A stretch of 64,000 nucleotides of DNA from Episyrphus balteatus (Eukaryota > Arthropoda > Insecta > Diptera > Syrphidae), in NCBI RefSeq assembly GCF_945859705.1, contig NC_079136.1:88535120-88599119 (forward strand), given 5' to 3'. The position numbers were made by a program, and so were the translations under genes. Numbering within the stretch: the first letter of the stretch is position 1; each line of letters opens with the position of its first letter. Under the pieces are notes generated by a model. The model saw nothing but the letters and a program-made list of their open reading frames with translations. It searched no databases and was not told the DNA's origin. This document shows positions 47,525 through 60,417 of the stretch, one piece after another.

Positions 47525-48593
47525 CACAGTTGGGGCACTTTTGAACATGTTCAAAACCGCCCGAGTAGTTTGTATCAGACATTTTAAGGACACTTGAATG
47601 TGTTTTATTTAATAAATCGTAATGTTCTTATAAAAAAAAAATAATGAAACTACCATTAGTGTTATAGAAGTTGGTACATGAAGAACATCCGCTTTGTTAA
47701 CATTTAATGTCTAGAAATATATCTATATTGAAAATAAATCTATTTTACTCTGAGAAGCATAAATGGTATGAATACCATTTTTCTAAGATATATTTTAAAT
47801 GAATTTTTCTTGGTTTTTGTTTTTCTTTTGAACTTATAAATGTGATAAACTGATAACTATAGTTTAAATTTTAATGTTATTTTTTCTGAGTTTTTATTAT
47901 TTGTTGGTTAATTGAATATGATATAATAATCAATTTGGAGTTTTTGTATGTTCTTATTAAAAAACTAGTAAAAAGATAAGTATTATTTATTCATTACAAC
48001 GAAACTAATACTGCTGTTCAAAAGTGCCCCTTCCATGTTCAAAACTGCCCCATACATGAAGCACTTTTGAACATAAGAGCCTATATTTTTAAAACATCAA
48101 AATTCAATATAAATAATTTTTTTAACTAACCAAATGTTTATTTTATTTGTTTTTTATGTTGAACTTTATAATTATTTTATTTATTACCTTCTTTGTTTTG
48201 CTTCTTTTAGTTCAGATTATTAAAAACGCATCTTTTTATTTTAGAAAATTATTTATTTTTTGGCCTATATATTTCGAGGTCTTACTTGCCTCATCTTCAG
48301 GGTCTAAAAATTACAATATGCGTTTTAATAAATTATATTAACAAATAATTTGAAATAAAAATAAATTACCATTGAAATATTTTTGAAAAAATATGAACAA
48401 TTTTCTAAAAAGTTTTTTCGACATTTAAAATAATTGAAAAATCAAACATTAAACCAAATGTTCTTTGACATCGAAGTTCAATGTTACTGTTCAATGTTAG
48501 TAAACTTTACAGATCAAGAAAACGAACATATTTCGTTCAAGCAGTAGTAAAAGCAAAAAGTGTTCAAAACTGCCCCACTCTCCCCTACATAAA
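47525..48593. mobile_element. Element with GGGGCACTTTTGAAC motifs and GTAGGGGA-type end
   Basis: GGGGCACTTTTGAAC, GTTCAAAACTGCCCC and close forms occur near 47532, 47552, 48012, 48034, 48060 and 48560, in both orientations. The right end, reversed, is GTAGGGGAGAGTGGGGC. It contains a 'gaggtcttacttgcctcatc' hairpin-like phrase near 48276. No coding and no target duplication were found. Confidence 0.5.
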
Positions 48594-51018
48594 TGCTACG
48601 GAAAAAAATAATCGCCTTCTTTTAATCTGAGACTTAAAATTTAATTTGTTGAAGTGCAATTTCTTTTGATGTAAGTTATCACAATTGTACCATTGCACAT
48701 ACGCTTAAATTACTGAAAGACAAAATAAGTAATTTTTGTCTCAGTAACTGTAATTTAAACTTATTTAAAGACATTTCATTACTAACTACTTTAGTTTTTT
48801 TTTATTTAATTCTTTATTTTATATTAAATTATCTTGTAAAGGAAAAAAAATTGCCAATTCAATGGAAGTGGAAAAAAGACTCTCGATCAAAAAAATATGG
48901 TTATGTCTAAAACTAAGAAGCTCTGATAATAAGATTATTTTGTTTAAGTCTGTCTAATGTAATGTATGCTTATTCTTTTTTTTTAATTTGAATATGTGTT
49001 ATTTTAAAATAATCTTTGAACAAAGCAATAAACAAAGTTTTAAAAAAATGTTACACATACACCCCATTGACCGTTTAAGTTTAAACTATGAAAATAAATT
49101 AAAAGTTTATGTCTGTTGAGTGTCTTATCCTCATTTAAATGTTTAAGTAATGACTGTGTTTGAATTGCTTAACGTTTGGCAGACCAACGTTCTGAAATAT
49201 TCTGTATGATGGATACCATTCAGAATGAAAAAGCTTACAGAAGATGAAAAAGCAAGACTTAATTATACTTAAAAGCGGAAACGTCAAAATAGAATAATTT
49301 AGGCTTTTTGAGTTCAATGGGAAAGTAATGTCAAGTTGCAAGTGACTATAGGAATTCCGTCAACATCTTAGATATCCTAACGTTTGAAGAAGATAATATT
49401 CGGATTCAAATTTTTTTTCACAAGAAACAAAAAAGAATAAATATTTTTCGGCGATCAAACTACATGCAAAAATAGTATAAAACTAATAGAAATACTGCCA
49501 GCACTGCTGATATGCTATCAGTCAGAAATATCTCAGCTCACCACAATCAGAACCAGAACGAAAAACTCCGATTTCTTAAGGAATTGCGAAAAGAAAGTAC
49601 ATAATTAAATACATTAAATACAGGGTGCCCCGGAATGAGGTAAGAAGATTTTGAGGGATGATTCTTGGGTCTATTCTAAGAAAAAAATTGTTCTACAGCA
49701 ACTCTCAATCTTCAAAGTTGATACCCTTTGCCGATGAATTAAGAAAACGCTTACTTTGTTATGCCTTTACTCATGTTAATGTTAATAACTCCTTTAATAC
49801 TTATGACAAAAACTTCATTAATGTCTTGATTTTTTGAAGAAATGCAATTTTTGTACCTGCATTTAAAAAATTATAATATCTTTTTTAATTTCTCAGATAT
49901 TAATTTTTAAATGGATTTATTTTTTTCTTACCCATGATAATTTTTGACTTTGGGGCCGACTTTCTTCTTTGATTAAAAAAAAAAAAAAAACATGATGCCC
50001 TTCAAAGACAATAACAGCTATACCGTGTACCTACCAACTATTGAACTTGCGGTATAAAACATTTCGATTTTCAGTCTTTTCAGTATTCGATTGTTTTTAT
50101 GAATATATAATTCACATCTGGTTACTACAGAAATATTCATAAGTAAGCGATTTAATTGGAGATTTAAGGGGATCATTACCTTCGATAAAATTAAAAAATA
50201 AAAATCCTTATCGTCAGGAAACTATATTAATTTGAAAGTGGAAAATTTTCGACAAACTATAATATGAGCTAAAAATACATCAGATATACCTAGTGTTAAT
50301 GCAAACAAAGTGATTTAAGTATGAAACCAATATATAAACCTCCTTTCATAGTTCGAATATGCTATAGTGTAGCTTTGAGTTATTTCAACATTAAATTTCT
50401 TCGCTTGATCTCAATCTAACCATTTTCTATCTTACCGACCCCCCAAAAAACTATTAAACTAATTTAAATGCATACCATAACACCATAAGGAAATTGTTTC
50501 CGGCCAACACCTCTGCACAAATAGATAAGAACCATTAAAATGCGCCTTCATCGCTTACACGAAATGATGGGAGGTGATTGAAAAAGGTGTCGACTTCGGG
50601 GGTGCCTCTGCCAGCATGGAAATGATTTTATTACTTTAAGATAGAGCACGCATTTTCGTGGCAAGACATTTCCATTCCACAGGACATTCACTTACGATTT
50701 TAACGCACCCTTGTCTTTGCTTATAACCTAATTAAATGGGAAGGTTCATTTTCATAGTCATTTTAATTACTACCCCACAACCATCAATGCCCTTTTTTTG
50801 ATGTCGTGTCATATTATGGTAACAAAGATGTTGCAGGATTTTTGTGGTTTTTGGTTTTGTATAAATCCAACACTATATCCAATTGATGTTCTGCCACAGC
50901 AATGTGGTAGTTATTTTCCTTTTTTTTTGTTCTGTTTGTCGCCTTGTCATACCCCAGGATTATATTGTAAAAATTAAGTTTTGTGCAATGTTGTTATTTG
51001 TAGATGAAATTATATTCC
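48594..51018. other. No recognised feature
   Basis: AT-rich non-coding DNA. 'tacagggtgccccggaatga' near 49620 looks like a dispersed MITE terminus. No gene supported. Confidence 0.5.
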
Positions 51019-51026
51019 ATATACAC

Positions 51027-52367
51027 TAGGGTGGGTCAAAAAAATCGAAAATTTTTTTTTTGATTTGGTACTCCGAAAAATCGATTGCTAGACCCCTCTA
51101 GAATATACACACCAAATATGAGCTCTTTATATTAATGGGAAGGTCCTCCGCTTTGCAATTTTCCATTTTTACATCAAGCTTCTACAAAAATAAAATAATT
51201 TTTTTATTAATTGACATTTTAGCAAAATTTCTTTTCATATTCTTGTAGGAAATTGAACGCTCTACAAAAAAGGCCTTATACACTTTTTTCGTTTATCTAA
51301 CCGTTGAATAGATATTTGAGGTCCAAAAATCGAGAAAATCTTTAAAAATTCGTTTTTTGTTCTTAATTTTGTAACAAATTGAAAAATTATAATGATCAAA
51401 CGCGCAAGACATATTCTTGTTGGAAATTGATTGCTCCACAAAAAAGGTCTTATTAACTTTTTTCATTAATCTAACCATTCTAAAGATATTCGAGGTCAAA
51501 GTTAAAAAAAAATATAAAAACATTTTATATTTTTAAAAAATTTCTAATTCACTGAAACTTCATTATTTTCAAATTAGCAAGATATATTCTTGTAGGGGCT
51601 TAAACGTTCTACAAAAAATTCCTTGGAATGAAATTGATTGCTTTAACCGTTTAGAAGATGTTCGTATCCAAACCAATGCTCACTGATTTCAATAGTTTTC
51701 TTATGACCCGTATGCATTGCGATTTGGATACGAATATCTTCTAAACGGTTAAAGCAATCAATTTCATTCCAAGGAATTTTTTGTAGAACGTTTAAGCCCC
51801 TACAAGAATATATCTTGCTAATTTGAAAATAATGAAGTTTCAGTGAATTAGAAATTTTTTAAAAATATAAAATGTTTTTATATTTTTTTTTAACTTTGAC
51901 CTCGAATATCTTTAGAATGGTTAGATTAATGAAAAAAGTTAATAAGACCTTTTTTGTGGAACAATCAATTTCCAACAAGAATATGTCTTGCGCGTTTGAT
52001 CATTATAATTTTTCAATTTGTTACAAAATTAAGAACAAAAAACGAATTTTTAAAGATTTTCTCGATTTTTGGACCTCAAATATCTATTCAACGGTTAGAT
52101 AAACGAAAAAAGTGTATAAGGCCTTTTTTGTAGAGCGTTCAATTTCCTACAAGAATATGAAAAGAAATTTGCTAAAAAGTCAATTAATAAAAAAATTCTT
52201 TTTTTTTTGTAGAAGCTTGATGTAAAAATGGAAAATTGCAAAGCGGAGGACCTTCCCATTAATATAAAGAGCTCATATTTGGTGTGTATATTCTAGAGGG
52301 GTCTAGCAATCGATTTTTCGGAGTACCAAATCAAAAAAAAAATTTTCGATTTTTTTGACCCACCCTA
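51027..52367. mobile_element. hAT-like foldback element, near-perfect 648-bp arms
   Basis: The ends are TAGGGTGGGTCAAAAAAATC and its complement. The 8-bp flank atatacac is duplicated exactly (51019-51026 and 52368-52375). Arms 51027-51674 and 51721-52367 are almost identical around a loop of about 46 bp. A TAGGG end plus an 8-bp duplication fits hAT (inference). Arm identity is so high that the two arms encode the same 76-residue frame (51293-51523 minus, 51872-52102 plus); neither is a gene. There is no transposase. Confidence 0.92.
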
Positions 52368-52375
52368 ATATACAC

Positions 52376-53339
52376 ACATGTCGTTGTCGTCTATATTTTT
52401 ATATATGTTCCTTTTTTTTGTATAGGTTGCTCTATATCCTGGTCCTTAAAGTAGGATGTTATTATGTACTTTGTACAGTGCAGTAAAATCTTGCGTCTAA
52501 TCCACCCTCTCTGCAGGTCTCGTGTCGTATGATATGGTTCGTTATTCTTTTTGCACTACAGGAATCTAGACTCTTACTTGTGTGTGAACACGAAATATGG
52601 AAACAAAATTAGTCCACATAGGGGGTGAAGTTAAGTGACCCAGATAAAAGGAAGTCTATTTCCATGAATGCCTGATAAAATGGAAACAATTGGGGATATA
52701 CGTATTAACCAGAAAAAAATCTAGGGGAGATAAGTTTATAGATGTTTACAGTAAACCGAGTTTTTTTTTGTTGTTGTTATTTTTGATTAAATGAAGATAA
52801 TTGAATTAATACCCTTGTCGAGGGTGGATATTTTTATGGAAAAATCAATGAGCTTATTTCTGAGGACAAGTTAAAAAAAAATAATCATTATACCTAATTA
52901 AAAACAAAATACAAAAATTTGCTTTGATTAATCTTTGTAATTTGCTTAAGGGGAATTTTGTTTCCGATTATTTTCGTTACAATTTCTTATTTTTATGGAC
53001 TTTATCTCTAAAGGACGTTTAAGAAAATTTAAGATAAAACTAAATCTTATGCATACAGATATCAAAATAAAATCCTGGAAAATAATTTCAAACTATATGA
53101 GAAATAAAAATTTTTGCTAAGTTTTTTTCTGCAAACTGTTGATGATTCTTATCTGAAATGACTTTGGTTAGAGACAGTACTTGAAGTTCCACTTTTTTTC
53201 AAGTTTTCTTGAGTCATAATACGGATATGGAATAGATGAATTGTATCCTTTATCTAAAATCTTTTATTGTATATTGTATTTATTTCCCACATATATGCAC
53301 AATGTAAATACATGTGTTCATATTTAGGAATGGAAATTT
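52376..53339. other. No recognised feature
   Basis: Non-coding spacer before the 195-bp satellite. Confidence 0.6.
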
Positions 53340-55026
53340 AATGCAGAGCACAAATATGTATTTTTTATAAGTTTTGGTCAAGTAGTTTTGTTTTTAGAGA
53401 GTTTTGAATTTGTCAACTTTTGGGTCATTTAGAGCATAAATAGAGCCAGGAAACGCATTTGAAGTGAAAAAAATGTGATTTTCTTAATATTTTGCCTAGA
53501 TTGTATCCTATTCGATAGATATCGACGCAGAGAGCACAAAAATGTATTTTTTATAAGTTTTGGTCAAGTAGTTTTGTTTTTAGAGAGTTTTGAATTTGTC
53601 AACTTTTATATCATTTAGAGCATAAATAGAGCCAGGAAACGCATTTGAAGTGAAAAAAATGTGATTTTCTTAAAACGTGAATATTTTGCCTAGATTTGTA
53701 TCCTATTCGATAGATATCGACGCAGAGAGCACAAAAATGTATTTTTTATAAGTTTTGGTCAAGTAGTTTTGTTTTTAGAGAGTTTTGAATTTGTCAACTT
53801 TTATATCATTTAGAGCATAAATAGAGCCAGGAAACGCATTTGAAGTGAAAAAAATGTGATTTTCTTAAAACGTGAATATTTTGCCTAGATTTGTATCCTA
53901 TTCGATAGATATCGACGCAGAGAGCACAAAAATGTATTTTTTATAAGTTTTGGTCAAGTAGTTTTGTTTTTAGAGAGTTTTGAATTTGTCAACTTTTGGG
54001 TCATTTAGAGCATAAATAGAGCCAGGAAACGCATTTGAAGTGAAAAAAATGTGATTTTCTTAAAACGTGAATATTTTGCCTAGATTTGTATCCTATTCGA
54101 TAGATATCGACGCAGAGAGCACAAAAATGTATTTTTTATAAGTTTTGGTCAAGTAGTTTTGTTTTTAGAGAGTTTTGAATTTGTCAACTTTTATATCATT
54201 TAGAGCATAAATAGAGCCAGGAAACGCATTTGAAGTGAAAAAAATGTGATTTTCTTAAAACGTGAATATTTTGCCTAGATTTGTATCCTATTCGATAGAT
54301 ATCGACGCAGAGAGCACAAAAATGTATTTTTTATAAGTTTTGGTCAAGTAGTTTTGTTTTTAGAGAGTTTTGAATTTGTCAACTTTTGGGTCATTTAGAG
54401 CATAAATAGAGCAAGGAAACGCATTTGAAGTGAAAAAAATGTGATTTTCTTAAAACGTGAATATTTTGACTAGATTTGTATCCTATTCGATAGATATCGA
54501 CGCAGAGAGCACAAAAATGTATTTTTTATAAGTTTTGGTCAAGTAGTTTTGTTTTTAGAGAGTTTTGAATTTGTCAACTTTTGGGTCATTTAGAGCATAA
54601 ATAGAGCCAGGAAACGCATTTGAAGTGAAAAAAATGGGATTTTCTTAAAACGTGAATATTTTGCCTAGATTTGTATCCTATTCGATAGATATCGACGCAG
54701 AGAGCACAAAAATGTATTTTTTATAAGTTTTGGTCAAGTAGTTTTGTTTGTAGAGAGTTTTGAATTTGTCAACTTTTATATCATTTAGAGCATAAATAGA
54801 GCCAGGAAACGCATTTGAAGTGAAAAAAATGTGATTTTTTTAAAACGTGAATATTTTGCCTAGATTTGTATCCTATTCGATAGATATCGACGCAGAGAGC
54901 ACAAAAATGTATTTTTTATAAGTTTTGGTCAAGTAGTTTTGTTTTTAGAGAGTTTTGAATTTGTCAACTTTTGGGTGATTTAGAGCATAAATAGAGCCAG
55001 GAAACGCATTTGAAGTGAAAAAAAAA
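53340..55026 (+). repeat. 195-bp satellite, array A (about 8.7 units)
   Basis: The marker 'cgacgcagagagcac' falls at 53523, 53718, 53913, 54108, 54303, 54498, 54693 and 54888, exactly 195 bp apart. Two unit types alternate irregularly, marked by 'tgggtcattt' and 'tatatcattt'. The first units are slightly degenerate. The array stops inside the A-run after 'gaagtg' at 55026. Confidence 0.98.
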
Positions 55027-55384
55027 GAGTGTGTGTACACATGTACACGCGACTGAAGTTATACTTCTCATTCAGTATTATGTAAATGAATTTCATTTGA
55101 TATTTTTAATTTTTATTATTAAATTAATTAATCGACACATCGTTTTTTTACATTTTTATCAAGTGAACAATAAATTAATTCTTTCATCCTCCTTGCGTCC
55201 ATGTAGTTTTCAATTTATTCTGTGAAATTTACACATGTTGTGCGGTTCAGAACGTACGGTATACGCTTAACGAAACTAAATGAATTGAGCATAAAATGTG
55301 CGATATGGTTATTTTATGAGAATTGTGTGTGCTTCAGCACTAGTAGTAGCAATATGGAACTTGCAGAGTTGCTATAAAGCTCAA

Positions 55385-55520
55385 AAGTGAGCTGAGCTCA
55401 GCTCACAGCTCAGCTCAAATTTTGAGCTAGCTGACTTTTGAGCTATGTACCATAGCTCAGCTCATTTGAGCTGAGCTGAAAGTCAGCTGAGCTGATGGTT
55501 GAGCTGAGCTGTTGGGTGAG
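55385..55520. repeat. GAGCT-rich arm, left
   Basis: Dense repeats of GAGCT and CAGCT. The order of phrases (cagctcacagctcagctcaa, then 'taccatagctcagctcattt', then 'gctgagctgaaagt') is the inverse of 61870-61973, so the two form distant inverted arms. Confidence 0.85.
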
Positions 55521-56788
55521 CTAAAGCATAGGCGGATCCAGGGGGGGGGGGGGGCACGGGGGCACGTGCCCCCCCCCAGAACTTAAAGTTCATACTTAAA
55601 GGAAATCAAACTATAAGAGTTTTAAAAATATATGAATAATAACAGAAAGAACTTGAGTGAAACTCTTGTCTATTTCTGGCTGAAAATGCGAATTTTGTTG
55701 ATTGTTGCATGTCCCATGAATAGCTCCACCTCACAAATAAATAAACGGCTATTTGTTGGGTACACACGAATTTTTTTTTCGATTTAAAAAAAAGTGAATT
55801 TTCAAAGTGATTTTGGTGAAAAATTTTGATATGGACATCGAATGACATTGAATGATATAAAAAAAAATAATTGTATATGCAACTCTATTTCATACAGAGT
55901 GGTTAAAATATTTGCACTTTTTTCGTTGTTTTTTTTTAACATTAGTGTTTTTAAAATAGCGGAACACGTCACAAAATTGCATAAACTATATATTATAGAA
56001 CTGCTGGATATGTAGAACAAACTTGCATTTCAGAAGTTTGCCCAAGTTTGCACCCCGAAAATAAAGACCCCTTGAAAAAAAACTCCTCAAAAGCGACCCT
56101 TACTTATAGATTTTTATATTTGTATTATTTTATTGAGAAAATTTCTCCAGGGATACCTCTAAAAATATGTAAAAAAAATAGTGTTCCAAATTTCAAAAAA
56201 ATCGGTGCACCTTAAAATCTGCACCTTATTTTCAAACCAAGAAAATTAGGACTTGCGGACATGAGATTTTTTTAGATTTTTGAGGGTAGTTAAAGAATAT
56301 CCAAACAAAGATTAAAATGAAAAAATTAGCCTATTAGCACTTATTCCTAAGATGAACAAAAATCTTCTTTAGTGCATATCCTAAAATTTGCCCCTCCATC
56401 AAAAAATACCATTATTTCGTAGGTATATATATTTTTTGTAATGGATTGTTTTGATTTTTAATAATGATGGATTCTAAAATCTTCATGCAAAATTTAGTTC
56501 ATCTACCATAACTTTTAAGGCTTTTTCGGCAGTAAGTTTGCAACTGTTATAATAATATGAGTTGACAGATGAAAAACAGGAATAACTTTTTCCAGAGACG
56601 TCAGATTGTCTTGATTTTAGATTTTTTGGAATCAGCATTAAAAAATATCTTGAAATCATGTTACATATGTGTATATAATACCATAGCCTATTTTTGCTAA
56701 TTTTGAAAATCTCCATTTCGCGATTTGACCTTGAAATCGGGACAAGCGGACATGAGATTTTTCTAGACTTTTGAGATATGTTATAGAA

Positions 56789-58131
56789 GGGTTGGGGTCG
56801 AAATTCTGTATGGGCCAAAATTCGGATTCCAAAATTCTGTATTCCAAAATTCTGTATTTTAAAATTCTGTAAATTCAAAATTCTGTAAATTCAAAATTCT
56901 GTATTTTAAAATTCTGTAAATTCAAAATTCTGTATTCTAAAATTCTGTAAACACAAAATTCTGGATTTCAAAATTCTGCATTTCAAAATTCTGTACTCCA
57001 AAATTCTGTAAATGATAAAAGAAAAATTGTTTTGATAATGAAAAAAGTGCGCACTTTTTTCATTATCAAAACAATTTTTCTTTTATCATTTACAGAATTT
57101 TTTAGTACCTACAGATTTTTGATATTTTCTATGCAGAACCTTGAAGCAGTTTGCGTTCGACAGCTTAAGTTAAGTGTTATGAGTTAATCGTGATATAAAA
57201 TGAATTCAGAAAAATGGAAAATATTAAATTAGTAAAACCTAATAAAGGAAAGGATAAATTGTGTGTCGATGGTTTTATGTTTAATAACGAAGAAAGAACA
57301 ACTTACAAAAAAAAAACATGGAAAATGAAATATTTTTTTAATGAAAAATCTCGGAAAATTTTTCGGAAAATAGGGTAGGTACTTAACTCAAATTAGTCAT
57401 GCACTTAAATACTCCATTCGAATTTTGTCGAAAAAAATTGAATTTTTTGAGAAAAATGAAATTCAAGCCAGCAGAACATGAAAATCTCGGAAAACTTATC
57501 GGAAAATGGAGCGCTTGATTCAAATTAGTCGAACATTCAATTATTTAAATCCAATTTTTTAGAAAAAGTGGAATTTTTTGAAAAAAAAAAAAAACAAATT
57601 CAAGTTAGTAGAACATGAATTTGTATGGAAAATGAAAATATTGTTTTTAATGGAAAATCTCGGAAATTTTTTTCGAAAATTGGGAACTTAACTCAAACCA
57701 CTTAATTATTCAAGATAATTAAAAAAAAAATAAATTATTTTCGTAAAAAAAATTTTTTTTGGAATTTTTGTTTGGCACCTAAATATTAAACCAAACCCGA
57801 ATTTTTTACTAACAGTTTAAGGCATTTTCTGGTAATTGCTCTGCTAACTTTAAATCGAGTTAGCAGAACATTAAGTTTTTCCAAAAGTAGGGGAGCACTT
57901 GATATAATTTTGGGGTACTTGCTCTGCTTACTTGAGGGACATGTTTTAATGTAGAGATTTAGAATTACAGAATTTTTAAAAGCAGAATAATGGATTTGTA
58001 GAATTTTGAAAAACAGAATTTTGGATTTACAGAATTTTGAAATACAGAATTATGTTCATACAGAATTTTTTCTTCAGATACAGAATTTTGTTCATACAGA
58101 ATTTTGGAATACAGAATAACGACCCGTTCCC
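56789..58131. mobile_element. Foldback element, copy 3 (1343 bp)
   Basis: It has the same GGGTTGGGGTC left end as copies 1 and 2, and GACCCGTTCCC on the right. The 9-bp gttatagaa is duplicated exactly (56780-56788 and 58132-58140). The arms repeat CAAAATTCTGTA with variable spacers (left to about 57005, right from about 57965). The palindrome and the middle are unrelated in sequence to copies 1 and 2, though in the same positions. The middle (57300-57730) holds three to four degenerate tandem 'aatctcggaaaa' units. Confidence 0.9.
57006..57095. repeat. 90-bp perfect palindrome
   Basis: Two 45-bp arms meet without a spacer at 57050/57051 (centre GTGCGCAC), bounded by CTG...CAG as in copy 1. 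Apart from these boundary bases its sequence differs from the palindrome of copies 1 and 2. Confidence 0.95.
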
Positions 58132-58439
58132 GTTATAGAATGGCAAAAGGAAGATATTGAGCAAAAAAATTTCTACTAACATTCATTCCGAGGTTAAACC
58201 CTTATTTGACTGGATTATAAGTAAATAATGACTTTATTGAATTTTTAAAAAATACGTGTTTTATTAAAGATAAAGGCCAATCGATTGACTTATTAATTTT
58301 TAAATTTACGACCTTGGGTTACAAAAGGTTAATGCAAATAAAAAAAAATCATGTGTGCAATTCACACGTGGTAGAAGTGAAACCTTAAAAAATCATTTTT
58401 CTTGCAAAAAAAAAAAATAGAAAAAATCTACCTATTTTT

Positions 58440-59160
58440 ATTCTATCACCTTCAAATCCATGTTTTTTATATGACAACCTATATAAATTTTATATCACAT
58501 TGTCTAAACTCAAAATATATATATCGATCAGGTCTATGAGACATCTACAAAAAGAGCTAGAATTTTTTAAACTCGATCAATTTCCATCAAAAAAAGCGAA
58601 AAAAAGCGAAAAAAACACGTATTTTTGTCTTCTCATGCTATTAAATGCATTTTTTCCCTAACAACCTATAAAAAATTTTATACCATCTGAAATCTTATTG
58701 TCCAAGCTCAAAATATATATATCGATCATGTCTATGAGACATCTACAAAAAGAGCTAGAATTTTTTGAACTCGATCAATTTCCATCAAGAAAAGCAAAAA
58801 AAACACGTATTTTTATCTTCTCACGCTATTAAATCCATTTTCTTCCCTAACAACCTATAACAACCTACACCATCTGAAAGCTTATTGTCTTAGCTCAAAA
58901 TATATATATCGATCAAGTCTATGAGCCATCTACAAAAAGAGCTAGAATTTTTTGAACTCGATCAAGTTTCATCAAAAAAAGCAAAAAAAAACATTTATTT
59001 TTATGTTCTCATGCTATTAATTCAATTTTTTTGTTTAACAACCTATAAAAAATTGAAAAATGTGAAAGCTTATTGTTTCACCTTGTATAATGATATATAA
59101 ATCTTATTTCAAAGATGTCTACAAGAGAAGTTAGAATTTTTTAAAGTCAACCATGTCGAA
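58440..59160. repeat. Tandem repeat, 187-198-bp units
   Basis: The marker 'atcgatca' after TATATATAT lies at 58523, 58721 and 58908. Units share 'atgagacatctacaaaaaga' and 'cacgtatttttatcttctca'. A fourth, degenerate unit reaches about 59150. It lies within the 4.7-kb hAT-type element. Confidence 0.85.
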
Positions 59161-60000
59161 TTTCCAGACTGAGATTACGGTACTTCCTACACTGGTAGCT
59201 GGTCATCGCCAACAGATCTCCACAGGTGTTTTGAGGTATTTTTAAATTTTTTTCAATTTAAGATTGTGTAACTTGTAGAGCACGTTACGTTATGTGTGAT
59301 ATATCAAATAAAAGGTTATGTTATCAGCATGCGTATTAAAGTTAAATCAAATTTGTATGTGCACTAGATCAAAAGATATAACGTGTGTTGGAAAAGAACA
59401 TCTTTTTACCGTTATCTCCGAATTTTGAATATGAAATTAATTGAAATTTTGTACATTTATAATTTATTTAATTACCTATCTACAGTACAAATTTCATTCA
59501 TCTATCTATTAAAACAAAAAAGTTATAACAAGTTAAAGTCGTGTCGCGTTTTCGTTTCATCTTGTTTCAAATCACTACGATACTAAAGAAGTTTTCACTT
59601 CAAAAAACAAAACTGGGTTTCCCGGCAAAAAAGTATGATTCAGTTTTTTTTTGTTATTCTTAGGAACTTTAATATTTATTAGAATGAAGTCTTTAGTATT
59701 TGACTAAAAACTACTAGGTCATTAACTAATGGTATAATTATGTCCATAATATTGCAAAATTTTATACAAAATCAATTAAAAAACGTAAACATTATTTTTT
59801 CAAAATTTCATCTTTAAAACTTAATTTCTCAAAAACTATTTGGTGAAACAACTTAAGTCAAAAAATTAAATAAAGAATTGTACGTGCATTTTTGTGATTT
59901 TTTATATTTTTTTTCTTCCGGCTAATCCAGGAGTAAGAGGGTTAGCACTTAAGTGGCTTTTACTGTAACAAGAAAATGAAAATTTTTCCTTTCGAATAAC
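59161..60000. other. No recognised feature
   Basis: AT-rich non-coding interior of the hAT-type element. Confidence 0.55.
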
Positions 60001-60417
60001 TTTTTGGTCATTTGGTACCTATTTGATGTGGGAAATGTGCCTAAATATTTTTGGCCAGGTTTTAGACCACTGTGGGTCGTTAAAATTTTCTGCTTGTTAG
60101 TCAGTCGTATGGTACTTCACTTTATTTCTAACTGTTATTGCTGTTTTTTTTGCCAATCCGTCCCTTGTGCCCCCCCCAGAAAAAAATCCTGGATCCGCCC
60201 CTGATGCTAAAGTAAAGTGAGCTGAGCTGTGATGGGTGAGAGGATACATTGATTTTTATTTGGAAAGTATAATGAAATATGAAGATATTTTAAACTTTTA
60301 TAAAACACCATAGCTCAAGATGTTTGGTTCTAGTTATTAATGGAATTATTTTAACACATGGATATTTTTATAAATAAAACAGATAATTTTTCGTGATCTT
60401 TCTCTTGGTTTTTTTAA

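Larger units (their letters stand above)
55527..60203. mobile_element. hAT-type element, CAGGGGCGGATCC end (4.7 kb)
   Basis: The right end, reversed, is CAGGGGCGGATCCAGG, a widespread hAT terminus (recalled). The left end reads CATAGGCGGATCCAGG. The 7-bp gctaaag lies just outside the left end (55520-55526) and two bases outside the right (60206-60212), a nearly regular 8-bp duplication. Next to both ends is a G- or C-run with GGCAC/GTGCC. No transposase frame was found. Foldback copy 3 and a tandem array lie inside. Confidence 0.65.

Noticed and set aside
51293..52102. Two identical 76-residue ORFs in opposite orientation as a duplicated gene pair
   Set aside because: They are the same frame in the two arms of a hAT-like palindrome; no domain or start context.
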